Of a DNA stretch of 64,000 bases, positions 46,599-57,500 are shown piece after piece. Under the pieces are notes generated by a model. That model had not been told where the DNA came from, made no database searches, and worked only from the letters and a program-made list of their open reading frames with translations. This stretch comes from Phlegmacium glaucopus (Eukaryota > Basidiomycota > Agaricomycetes > Agaricales > Cortinariaceae). Each line of letters opens with the position of its first letter. The first letter of the stretch is position 1. The stretch covers positions 731,108 to 795,107 of the forward strand of contig MU130381.1 of assembly GCA_015039465.1 (NCBI GenBank). Reading direction: 5' to 3'. A program made the position numbers and the translations under genes.

Positions 46599-47372
46599 AA
46601 ATAGTACTATGCATAATGCATTCTTTCGAGTTACGGTCCCGATACTTGCAAGTGCTGACAAATCTCCCCCTTTTTTCCCCCCTTTCTCCTCTTTTTTCTA
46701 TTTTTGATACCCAGTACTATGAACGGTAAACCCTCACCTGCGCCTTCGTCTTCGGCTTCGGCTTCGGCTTCTCAATTTGCTTCGGGGGCTCAGGAACGGC
46801 CTTGTTACTAAGCTGCCGTTCTTGTGCTCTAGGTGAGCATGCTTTTCTGTCTACGTCGTGTATCCCTTTTAACTACTGTTCTTGTGCTCTAGTTCCGTTT
46901 CGTCGCACTTTATTTCGTTAACCCGCCCTTCCTGCACCCGTGGTAGCTTGCCACCTTACTTTCTTCTCACTTCTTTTTCCCGCTATGTATTTCTATGTAT
47001 TTTTGGCATTTCGCCATTGCCGTTGCGCGCAATTCCAGACCAGGTGGAAACCTTGCTATACAGCAAGGTAACTATTGACGTCCTTGAGGTTCTCATGGTA
47101 CCCAGCATGGAAGTCCGGTTGCATGTGGTCTATGATCACACACCCTTAAGTAAGATATTTTAAAATGAAGTTTCGCCGGTAACCGCTTGAGTCCTAAAGC
47201 TCATTTAAAAGCTTGAGGCTAACGCGATTCCCTTTTAAGAATCAATTATTGCCAACAAGAGTGACTTCGTTTGACCTTTTGCGCAACATTACACTCTAGT
47301 AAGCGCTTCTTATAGATATAGTTTAACCAAGGGCTGAATCGTCTAAGCCAAGTCTCATCCTTATCTATACCA
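46599..47372. other. Intergenic with small repeats
   Basis: Holds a GGCTTC hexamer run near 46745-46770, two copies of GTTCTTGTGCTCTAG (46817 and 46879), and a perfect 8-bp inverted repeat ACCTTGCT-ATAC-AGCAAGGT near 47051-47070. No gene recognised. Confidence 0.5.
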
Positions 47373-48107
47373 TTGTCCAACATGGTTGCTGGTCCTCAGG
47401 AGCACACAAAGCCAACATTCATCGATTTAACACTTGTACTTGATTCCAATCGTGTACAAGCTTATCCAGGCGATCATCCGTTCATTTTCCGCCAGGTTTT
47501 GACAATGGAGGCCAACGGACATAATATAGGATCAATGTCATTTGGCTCGGTTCATGTAGGAACTCACCTCGATGCTCCCTTTCATTTTATTGCAAATGGG
47601 AAGACAATCGATCAAATCCCATTGTCAGATCTCATTGGACCAGCTCTGGTTGTTAATCTATCCGGAAGAGAATTACAACCCAGACAACAGATCAGCTGGG
47701 CCGACCTTTCCCCTTGGCACGCTCACATGCGAGAGGGCGTCATCGTTTTGATCTCTACTGGATGGTCTGAACGTCATTGGTGCACACCGCAATATTATCA
47801 CCATCCTTATTTAACCACGGATGCGGCGGAAGGACTTGTGGCTAGTGGTGTTCGTGTCATTGGACTGGATACGTTGGGCCCAGACGAGACCCCCTTGGAT
47901 GGTGTTGGTGGGGAGAATGGTTTCAAATTTCATGAGATATTCCTCGGTGCCGGGGGTCTTATTGCCGAAAATTTGACAAACCTCTCAGCACTTATTGAAG
48001 AAGAAGGAACTGCAGATGGTGGAGGGATGTGGATTGTCAACCTCATCCCGCTGAATTTACATGGAAGTGATGGCTCACCAATTAGAGCATTTGCTCATAG
48101 GGCTTGA
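47373..48107 (+). CDS. Cyclase-family hydrolase (kynurenine formamidase-like)
   Basis: Intronless 244-residue protein of the metal-dependent cyclase/arylformamidase family. The diagnostic metal-binding motif VHVGTHLDAPFHF is present, preceded by DLTLVLDSN and YPGDHPF, and followed by the second motif region GLDTLGPDETPLDG and FKFHEIFLGAGGLIAENL. Family members hydrolyse N-formylkynurenine, isatin or related amides or lactones; the residues seen do not decide which. No signal peptide. No tryptophan-degradation neighbours are visible. Confidence 0.88.
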   Translation: MSNMVAGPQEHTKPTFIDLTLVLDSNRVQAYPGDHPFIFRQVLTMEANGHNIGSMSFGSVHVGTHLDAPFHFIANGKTIDQIPLSDLIGPALVVNLSGRELQPRQQISWADLSPWHAHMREGVIVLISTGWSERHWCTPQYYHHPYLTTDAAEGLVASGVRVIGLDTLGPDETPLDGVGGENGFKFHEIFLGAGGLIAENLTNLSALIEEEGTADGGGMWIVNLIPLNLHGSDGSPIRAFAHRA

Positions 48108-48250
48108 TTAGAGTCTTTGAAGAAGAGGAAAGACAATGGGCGAGACTATGCGGGATTCAGTTTGCGGGATTGCACATAACATCACGATGGAAAGTACATG
48201 GCAATCATGGCATTAACCTAGATTGTAATAGTAGTTCGGAATAGATATGA

Positions 48251-49586
48251 TTATTGGGATTTCTCTGCTGTATCTATAGGGTCTTTGGCTTCAATATCGG
48301 CATTGGCAGCGGCGGATTGTTCAGAAGTCCCACCCATGCTGCTGCATCTATCGTCTTGCTCTGCAAGGTCGCCTTCTACGCACGTGTCTTCTAGCCGTCG
48401 CCGTCTAAATGGTTGCTTGAAAATATAGTGTTGGACAACTGCAAGGATGGGACTTCAGGAACAGGAAGTTGAGCATTTTCTTCGGAAGATGAAAGGAATA
48501 TGAGGTACTGACGTTGCAGCAAGAGATATACCAATGATGATCTGTGTTAAGAGCGGCGGGGCATAGCCATTCCCGATGATATCCTAGGTATGAAGCAGAT
48601 GAGAGGCAAGATGCCTACTAAATGTGATATAACCCACCAAATAATGGGATGCGTTTCGATCGAATAAAAAGCGGAGACCGCGGCTCATGCCTCTTTGCTT
48701 ATTGATGACCAGGTCCACTCCAAGAGATATCAAAAAGGTTCCTATGGAGGCGCAACCAAGAAGCTAACGTTGAAAATCTAGTGAATAAGGACACCCTTTA
48801 GGACAAATTTGAACACCGTACCAAAGCTTTTCGCTGTGCATTTTTCCACATAATGCTCACCCCGCCAGCAGCGCCACAAATGGCAATTAAAACCCAATTT
48901 ATTGAGAATAACGAGGAGCCAGAGAGCAACAAATTCGATTTCAGGATCATGACGCGTATGCCGAACGCTAGACCACCCGTAATTCCCAACAAGGTTGTTC
49001 CTGTGATTCTGCCGAACTCGAGGACACCGAACAAAAAGCCGCATGCAAAGAAACCTAGAACAATAGCGCTGATGATTATGTCGCTGGCACCAACAGGTCC
49101 GATAGAATTGATAAGTGCAGCCCAGGCTGTACAAGTAGGAATAGAATTAGCTTCCAGAGTTCCATCAGTATTTAGTGACTTACAAGCAATGGCAGCAGCT
49201 AAGCCGGCCCCAACGCCGGTCGATAGTCTCCAACCACGAAAACCTGCTAACGACATAGGAACGCCAATAATAAACGAAAACGAAAGCCATATTAATGCCG
49301 GAGTGTTGAAATCAGCTCCACCAGCATCGGTGGGAGGCCCTTGAGGAACAGTTGTGTTTGTAACCGGGTTGAGGACCTGAGGTGTCCCCGTGCTATTTTC
49401 TATTATAAATCTATCGCGCCGTAAAATAGTTGAAGAGACGTGAGCGGATAAGTCTAATGGAGACGCATGCGTCGTTGATATGCAGGAGAATGAAAGCAGG
49501 AATAAGAAGCATATCCAAGGAGATAGAGTTAGCGAAGGTAACGAGAAAAGGGAAGACGATCGTCTGGTAGTGATGAAGAGGACCAT
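48251..49586 (-). CDS. DUF4203 (TM7SF3/TMEM198-like) multi-pass membrane protein
   Basis: Signal peptide (FLFLLSFSCISTTHA region) followed by a short extracellular stretch with NST/NTT glycosylation sites, then about seven membrane segments: PALIWLSFSFIIGVPMSLAG, GAGLAAAIACKSL, DIIISAIVLGFFACGFLFGV, TGTTLLGITGGLAFGI, INWVLIAICGAAGG, and after an intron LLGCASIGTFLISLGVDLVI. The conserved GLRFLFDRNASHY loop and later TM pieces follow, ending in a cytoplasmic tail (FKQPFRRRRLEDT ... DTAEKSQ). Exons inferred: 49586 to ~48865, ~48765 to ~48640, and shorter ones to the TAA at 48251. The fold is known from DUF4203; function unresolved in fungi. Confidence 0.72.
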
Positions 49587-50552
49587 GAGTGATTCTAAAT
49601 TTGAAGGAGTGTGGGTGGCTGTCGGCCGTCAATTGATAGTCAAAGGAATAGTAAAGAACGAATGAAATAAGACCGAGGGCTGGCCTGTGCTTCAAGCAGG
49701 TCGTTTAGCGAGCAGAATTGCGGCTTCGCCTTGCAAGTAGTTGGCCACACGTTATCGTGTCTTGCACTAAAGTTGGTTTGTTTGTTAAATTTTCCGGGCA
49801 TCAGTATGTTGTGGTGGCAACCAATATTCCATGGAATCTGGATGAACGGTTGAACGCCGACTTGCCCTTTTTGGGGGACTGATTGGTCATTACGTTCGAT
49901 GGACCAGTTTATCCTCCTTAAAATTTGCCACAGTAACATCCATAAAACCCTTGATGCGCGCCGCGGCACTCTTTAAAGACTCTTGAAACTAATAAAAGCC
50001 GTTAAGATGGCGTCGTACAAATAATATTTTGAGGATTCCGCGAGCATTAGTCCAACCCATTCTCCATCGCTATGTGGAGATTCGAAGCAGAATACTTCTG
50101 GAAATAACCAAGTTGTAAAACTGATAGTTTGTCACATCTAAGCCCGTTGTGGATGATACGCCGATACTGCCCAATGCCGGAGCGGCGGCGGTAACGATAC
50201 TGTACTACTATACTAGTCGGCTTAGTACCAGAGAAGTCAGCAAGCGAGAGTTGGTGTTACGAATAGAGTACGTTGAACGTCGCCGATGATCGATGATCAA
50301 ATTCAATTACTTAGTATGAGGTCAAAATAAATAAACAAATTTTACATAATAAATAATAATAAATGTGACACTGACAATCCTTGTTCGTATTCTACTCGCC
50401 TCTCGATGACTCGGACGCTGGCTGATGCTCGAGGTATTTTTCAATGTTTCTGATTCGTAGTAAACATTTCACAAAAGAACTCAATATGAAGTGACCAAGT
50501 AACGGAAGGTGTGCACTATCGGAAGGGAAGTTGCGATGTCATCCACCACTGA
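49587..50552. other. Intergenic
   Basis: Upstream region of the DUF4203 gene and 3' flank of secreted-protein copy A. AT-rich (AATAATAATAAATG) near 50345-50365. No gene recognised. Confidence 0.4.
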
Positions 50553-51319
50553 TCAATCAAGCTCATCGGTTTCCCAACTGAAAAATTCACGTTGGTAGAG
50601 GTCCTCCAAATCACGCTCGTAGAGCTCACTGCCATCTTGTAATGCTCGTGCGATAAGCTCGTGATCCCTAAACAATGTGTTATAAGAAGAGTCTAGGTAG
50701 GTGCGCCGAATAGTATAGTAGAGTCTTACCTTGCCTCAAGGTGAAAAGGTTCCCGTGCATCTAGCCCGTCATTGCGAGCGACGAATTCTTGCTCGTCTTC
50801 ACGCACAATCAGACTGAGCGCGCCACATTAAGGTGATTAGTATTTACTTGAAAATGATGGTTAACGATAGATTTACCTAAGAATCGTTCTGATTGGGGGG
50901 TCGATTCGCCAAGATGAGTTGTTATTCCATAACATATTTTTTAACCAACTCACTTCCCGACATTTTTTAGGCCATTGACGAATTTGTGCCATCCTGCCTT
51001 GACCTTCTCCGAAATGTGGATGTGGATGCGGCGGCTGACGAGCTCGTGTGTCTCGTCTTCGGCAGGCAGCCTGGCGAACAGTTCTTGGATGTCACGGGAA
51101 AAAAGAATCGTTTCAGTCTCAGTGAGCTCGCGACCGAACTTGAGGTGACTATCTTCGGAAACTGCTCGACTAGAGATGTGCATAAATTGAATAAGCGCCT
51201 ATCTATACATGCCAGAGGAGAGCATAAACGAACGTTTCGATATCCCTGTTGTCAGAGGCGAGGGCTAGTACCACTGAAAGTAGAACAGCAATGAATGTGT
51301 AAAGTGTCAATTTGACCAT
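50553..51319 (-). CDS. Small secreted protein of a tandem family, copy A
   Basis: Four exons on the minus strand. Exon 1 encodes a signal peptide (MVKLTLYTFIAVLLSVVLALA) and SDNRDIET. A 63-bp-class intron (GTTCGT...CTCTAG) leads to exon 2 with AVSEDSHLKFGRELTETETI, FSRDIQELFARLP and HIHISEKVKAGWHKFVNGLK. Exon 3 holds EDEQEFVARNDGLDAREPFH; exon 4 has LIARALQDGSELYERDLEDL and ends WETDELD. The mature protein (~125 residues) is charged, cysteine-free and probably mostly helical. No family recognised. The same exon plan is kept in copies B and C, so splicing is supported by comparison. Role unknown; secretion is inferred from the leader. Confidence 0.72.
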
Positions 51320-52917
51320 TTTGAATTAGAAAAAATGATTGAATTTGCAGTAAAGCGATCAACGCCAGAGAAAGAAATATGTGTAGTAAGACAAGGGGGG
51401 TGAGTCCAGCTGGAGACAAATGAAAGGCTAACCCACATCTTATATATGTACTCCCAGGATTAAAAATAGGACATTGGACGCCCGTGGAACGGTGCATCAA
51501 ATCAAATACTACTAGTATGTCACGGTATACAATGTACTTATTACTATTATCAAAGAGATATCAACGGAACCTTCTCGTTGGTCACCATCATCATCATAGT
51601 ATCATCATCATACAGGTGCCGAAGAGTGTAAGCGCATTACAGATTTAACTTACAGTAGCTTACAGTCGTTTGTATTTTGTTTTGCACGACAAAGTTCACA
51701 GCGCACTGGAGATTGATGTGACCATCTGTCAATCAAGAATAACCGAATAGGGTCCGCAAAGGGTTGCACTGGCAGACGGATGCCTCCAGGATCTTCATAC
51801 TACTGAATCATAGTAGAAGACTAGTCGAGACTCGATGAATTATCATAGATGATTGTAAACTACAGTGTCCCCTCCCATACTAGAAGCATCGTGTAAATGT
51901 ATGCTCACCAAGATCCTGAAGGCTCATATTTGTAGATGCGTGGGACTGTGACTGTCAGTCACATCAAACTCTGCACTTGTGAATTTCGTTGTGCAGAACA
52001 AAACGCAAACGACTGTCAACGTTCAACATTCAACTTTGAACGGCGTGTGTTCGATAATCACACCGTGACCTTGCCCTACAAAGCGCGAGGAACATGTGCA
52101 GTGTTGGAATATCGACCACACCGCAAGACATTGTTGCCCGACCCTTACATTCTTGTGGCCCGCTAGTCCTTTTTTTACTTTGTACTACTATTTCAGACCA
52201 TTCCTTATTCTATTTCAATATTGTTTCTATCTACATAAGTACATAGTTATGATAATGAATACCCTCGCGTGATTGCGAGGGTCCACTGCTATCCCAAGTG
52301 AGCTCGTAGAACAGCTCATTTTAACATGCACGGCGCCAGTGGGTTCAAGCACTCGGTAGAACTGACTTGAACGCCGTGGGCCGTCCGATCGGGGCAGCAG
52401 CATCATGGTCGGAGATCCCAATCTCAAGAGGCTTACAGGTAGCCAGAGAATCTCAGTTACTGAGTTAGAGTCCCACTAGTCTCCTTGTTTCCGTTGAACC
52501 CTAAGTTGAACCGTCCCATTCGGTTTATGTGGATATTGTGTGAGGAAGGTTACTAGTGTGACAGAGTTTTAACATGATTGCACATCTACTATTGTCAGAG
52601 TCCGTTTTGCTACACCACAGACAGATGGCCAAGTGAGTAGGATCATTATGTTTTAGCAAAGTTTCGTCTTTAACTGATATTTTGAGATATATTATGTCAA
52701 CACTCAAACTAGGCAACGCTCTCGAAATTATCCCCTAAATAGGGTAAAAATTCGGATGCTCGAGGTATTTTCCAATATCTCTGATTCGTAGTAACCCTTT
52801 TACAAAAGGATTCAATATGAAGTGACCAAGAGCTCGCTATGATAAGTATTAGGCAAATTGTAACTACTGGAAGGCGTGCACTATCGGAATGGAAGTTGCG
52901 ATGTCATCCACCACTGA
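51320..52917. repeat. Repeat spacer between secreted-protein copies A and B
   Basis: Promoter of copy A, then partly unique sequence, then a ~60-90 bp block at 52373-52430 (CATGGTCGGAGATCCCAATC) that recurs twice downstream, then the 3' flank of copy B starting near 52755 (CTCGAGGTATTTT..CAAT), shared with 50432 and 55192. ORF 51936-52166 has no domain and sits in unique sequence. Confidence 0.5.
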
Positions 52918-53703
52918 TCAATCAAGTTCATCGGTTTCCCAACTGAAAAATTCCCGTTGGTAGAGGTCCTCCAAATCACGCTCATAGAGCTCATCTTGTA
53001 ATGCTCGTGCGATAAGCTCGTGATCCCTAAACGATGGTGTTATAAGAAGGGTCTAGGTAGGTGCGCCGAATAGTATAATAGAATCTTACTTTGCAAAGTG
53101 AACAGGTTCCTGTGCATCTAGCTCATCATTGCGAGCGACGAATTCTTGCTCGTCTTCACGCGCAACCAGACTGAGCGTACCGCGTTAAGGTGATTAATAT
53201 TTACTTTAAAATGATCGTTGACGATAAATTTACCTAACAATCGTTCTGATTGAAGGTTAATTTGCAAAGATGAGTTGTTATTCCATAATACATTTTTTAA
53301 CCAACTCACTTTCCGACATTTTTTACGCCATTGACGAATCTGTGCCATCCTTCCTTGACCTTCTCCGAAACGTGGATGTGGATGCCGCGGCTGACGAGCT
53401 CGTGTGTCTCGACTTTGGAAACGGCAGCCAGCCTGGGCTGCCTGGCGAACAGTTCTTGGATGTCACGGGAAAAAAGAATCGTTTCAGTCTCAGTGAGCTC
53501 GCGGCCAAACTTGAGGTGATTATCTTCGGAAACTGCTCGACTAGAGATGATTGCATAAATTGAATAAGCGCCTATTTTGATACATGCCAGAACCCGGAGG
53601 AGTGAGCGTAAACGAACGTTTCGATATCCCTGTTGTCAGAGGCGAGGGCTAGTACCACTGAAAGTAGAACAGTAATGAATATGTTAAGTGTCAACTTGAC
53701 CAT
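52918..53703 (-). CDS. Small secreted protein of a tandem family, copy B
   Basis: Same four-exon structure and signal peptide start (MVKLTL) as copy A. Exon 2 differs by an insertion that replaces the LPAEDETHE segment with QPRLAAVSKVETHE, and by WHRFVNGVKNVGK for WHKFVNGLKNVGK. Exon 3 reads LVAREDEQEFVARNDELDAQ. All splice sites and the reading frame survive to the stop at 52918-52920, so the copy looks functional. No homology to a named family recognised. Confidence 0.72.
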
Positions 53704-55335
53704 TTTGAATTAGAAGAAATGATTGGATTTGCAGTAAAATGGCGATCAACGCCAGAGAAAGAAATGTGCGTAGTAAGGCAAAAGGGGTGGAGTCCAGCTG
53801 GAAACAAAAGAAAGGCTAACCCACATCTTATATACTTCCGGAATTACAAATTGAAATAGGACATTGGACGCCCGTATAATACTAAATTACTTTAGAAGCC
53901 GATGAGTACGTCAAATCAAAAATGGCATACAATGTACTCATCATTATCCAAAAGGATATAAACGGAACCTTGTGGGTGGTCACATCATACAGGTGCCGAA
54001 CAGTTTACGCGCGTTAATTTGGCGTTAATCCACTCAAAAATGGGCTATGCAATCAATGCTGCACTGATTTTGTTGTATGATTTATAAATTTACACATTTA
54101 TTATGCCGTCATGGTAGAAATTGACACCAGTTGCCTAGAGCAGTCACTGTCAACTTGTGAACTGGGTCAATAAATCACACCGTGATATTTCTGTGACAGC
54201 CAGAATTATGTCACAGAAGGGCGACAACAGGCCGCTGCCGACCGTCCGATCGAGGCAGCGACGTCATGGCTCGTCATGGTCGGAGACTCGGAGATCCCAA
54301 TCTCAAGTAGCCACAAGAGAATCTCATAATCCCACGAATTCCGGTTAGAGTCCCGCTGTGGGTCTCCTTGTTGAACGGTTCGTCCCGTCAAACTACTATG
54401 CCATCCTTCCTCACACGAATCTGATATCCACACCATAGCATGAGTATGCACATCTAGAGCTTGCTTGCTACTGACATCTTTCTGCCTATTTGAAGGGTGC
54501 AAGTCGCAACGGAAATCAGCTAATTGATTGTTGGAAGACTGGAGTTACAGTTATCCTGTCAAGTTCGCATCTGGCATCAAGCAAGACCTGATCCGTTGTG
54601 AAAGCCTGTGCACAGCTGGCAACGAATTGACGAGAGACGCGGTCCAAAGCCAAGCGATTGAACACTCGAGGATCGTCGAACACGAGCCTGCCGACGAGTT
54701 CGTCTTCGAGAGCAATGCTAGATCGAGCGTCCGAATCGGGAGAATCTAACGACATCAAAGTTTGCATATTGATACCCATTTGGTTGACTTTGGAACTGAT
54801 GGGATTATCAAGGGATTATCAATACCCAGACGTCCTCGTATATATGGGGTCCCAATGATCCCGTAGTATCAACTTTGACGTGTTGACCTTGAAATTTGAG
54901 CTGATCGGATAAGACTATTCAGAAACCCCCCTTTCTAGCAATATTCGAAATGATGACATGTTGAGGTCAAAACAATCAAATAATAATAATAATAAATATG
55001 ATCAAATAATGGGACATTAAAGAAAATGTATTATCCAAGTATTATCCTCCTATTTTACAGGTCCATGAATTTGCTGAATTCTCTGTTTTTCGGGCGCGCC
55101 ATCTTCTAGTAGCACCATAAAACACCACCGTCAAAACCTTTAATGTCTCAAAACCGATCGATGAATCTCCTAACGCTGACTGATTCTCGAGGTATTTTTC
55201 AATGTTTCTGATTCGTAGTAACCCTTTCACAAAAGGATTCAATATGAAGTGACTAAGAGCTCGCTATGATAAGTATTAGGCAAAATGTAACTACCGGAAG
55301 GTGTGCACTATCGGAGGGAAAATTGCGATGTCTGA
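53704..55335. repeat. Repeat spacer between secreted-protein copies B and C
   Basis: Promoter of copy B, unique AT-rich sequence, the second copy of the CATGGTCGGAGA-type block at 54228-54308 with extended similarity to about 54390, and the 3' flank of copy C from about 55185. A possible small minus-strand ORF lies at 54516-54779. Confidence 0.5.
54516..54779 (-). CDS. Possible small protein, unrecognised
   Basis: An 87-codon minus-strand ORF with protein-like composition (ARSSIALEDELVGRLVFDD, FNRLALDRVSRQFVASC). A TATATA sequence lies about 60 bp upstream of its ATG. No homologue or domain recognised and no splice partner found. Confidence 0.22.
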   Translation of the reverse strand: MGINMQTLMSLDSPDSDARSSIALEDELVGRLVFDDPRVFNRLALDRVSRQFVASCAQAFTTDQVLLDARCELDRITVTPVFQQSIS

Positions 55336-56075
55336 TCAATCAAGCTCATCGATTTCCCTTGTGAAAAATTCACGTTGGTAGAGGTCCTCCAAATCACGCT
55401 CATAGAGCTCATCTTTTAATGCTCGTGCGATAAGCTCGTGATCCCTAAACAATGTGTTATAAGGAGGGTCTAGGTAGGAAGGTGCGCTGAATAGTATATT
55501 AGAATCTTACATTGCAAAGTGAACAGGCTCTCGTGCATCCAGCTCATCATTGCGAGCCACGAATTCTTGCTCGTCTTCACGCGCAACTAGACTGAGCGCG
55601 CCGCATTAAGGTGATTAATATTTATTTGAAAATGATCGTTAACGATAGATTTACCTAAGAATTTTTCTGATTGGAGGTCAATGTGCGAAGGTGAGTTGTT
55701 ATTCAATAACACATTTTTTAACCAACTCACCTCCCGACATTTTTTACGCCATTGACGAATTTGTGCCAGCCGGCCTTGACCTTGGCCGAAATGCCGCGGC
55801 TGACGAGCTCTTGTGTCTCGTCTTCGGCAGCTAGCCTCGTGAACAGTTCTTGAATGTCACGGGAAAAAAGAATCGCTTCAGTCTCAGTGAGCTCGCGACC
55901 GAAGTGATCATCTTCGGAAACGGCTCGACTGGAGATGATTGCATAAATTGAATAAGCGCCTATTTATATATGCCACAGGAGCGTAAACGAACGTTTCGAT
56001 ATCCCTGCTGTCAAAGGCGAGGGCTAGTGTTGAAAATAGAAAAGCAATGAAAATGTAAAGCGTCAATTTGACCAT
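55336..56075 (-). CDS. Small secreted protein of a tandem family, copy C
   Basis: Third copy with the same exon plan. The signal peptide is MVKLTLYIFIAFLFSTLALA. Exon 2 is shortened: it lacks LK in DDHFGRELTETEAI and lacks the HIHI repeat (GISAKVKAGWHKF). The C-terminus reads REIDELD instead of WETDELD, with the stop at 55336-55338. Deletions are multiples of three and frame is kept, implying selection or recent origin. Function unknown. Confidence 0.7.
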
Positions 56076-57500
56076 TTTGAATTAGGAGAAATGATTTGAT
56101 TTGCAGTAAAGTAGTGATCAACGCCAGAGAGAGAAATGGGTGTGTAAGGCAAGGGGGTGAGTCCAGCTGGAGACAAAAGAAGGGCTAATCCACATCTTAT
56201 ATACTGCTGGGAAACTCACAACAGATGGGACCCCAACAACGCCGGAATATACAGGTCCAACAACCGTCTAAAACCGTCCATCCCGACGGTTAGGAGCGGT
56301 TAAGGGGCGTCACCGCCATCCTTGCTTCTTATAAAAATACCATAAAGACTATAAACAAACATAAGCTACCAAACACTAAAAGCCTAACAGTAAAATGTAT
56401 AGAAACAAGTTGTCAGTCCATGCTGTAACAACAAGAAATATACGGCAGTCTCGGAATAATAGACTGAGGTCATACTAAATGAAATATCGCAGATATATAC
56501 GAAAATGATCTCTCCATACTCGGATATTATTGGTAAGGCAGAATGAAATGAAAAAATATAGATGGAATAGGGATGATAAGAATGATGATTTAAGGACATA
56601 GCCTGAGTTGAGCCTGAATTATGGTCACACAAGGCAAACATAAGGGCGACATAGCATAGCATAGCATAGCATAGCACCTCTTTACCGGTCTAATGTCGGG
56701 TTCAAGCTCGGTGCGCTTACAATCTACGCCGTGGGCCGCTGTTGACTGCTGCTGACCGTCCAACGAGGCAGCGGCGTCATGGCTCGTCATGGTCGGAGAT
56801 CCCAATCTCAAGAGGAAAAGCACTCGACCCTCTCCAGTTGATTCTTGAGACTCGCAGCAAATGTATCGGGCTACAACCTGCTACAACCCTACACGCTCAG
56901 GGTCAACTTCCGTCAATAGGTAACTTGCATAATATTAAGTTGCATTATACGTCACTAAATCTCACTGAACATAAGAACAAGCTTTGTTTCCCAGCCATGA
57001 CAATAATTTCTTGAGATGCGCTCGAGTTTGTGGAACTATGATGGCAGGTTTGGAGACTCTTTGGAGACCGCCCCACAATTGTCAACAGGGCATCATACCA
57101 AACTGCGGAATTTCCCAAACAGGGTATTTGAGGGTATTTGTACCAAACACAGCTCAATCAACATGTAATTACATAAGACGATTGTTTGCAGGCGGAACGA
57201 GCAGAAAGTTCCGGTATTCGAGATTCCGCCCCTCCACAGCCATGTCTCCGCCCCATGTGACACTTATGTAATATAGCTACCCAAAGATTCTAAGTTCGCT
57301 GCATGAACTCATCTTCTGTACCCATCGCCAGCTCATATAACGTATGTATTTTTATTCTTCACGCTCTGTAAGCTTTATTATTGTTCATTTTCTTTCAATG
57401 TACTAACTGGCAGTGTCAGATACTATTCACTTCATTCATGTTCTTCTTCGCTGTCTTTACTTCCTTCCCACTATGCAGTTCTCGTTACAACTGCATTCTC
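56076..57500. repeat. Downstream repeat flank and intergenic region
   Basis: Promoter of copy C, then noncoding sequence with five perfect ATAGC units at 56651-56675, then the third copy of the 52373/54228 block at 56728-56815. From about 57290 the sequence becomes the T-rich upstream region of the zinc-cluster gene. No further gene recognised. Confidence 0.5.

Noticed and set aside
48778..49344. ORFs on both strands overlapping the DUF4203 gene
   Set aside because: They are alternate-frame or antisense shadows of its transmembrane exons.
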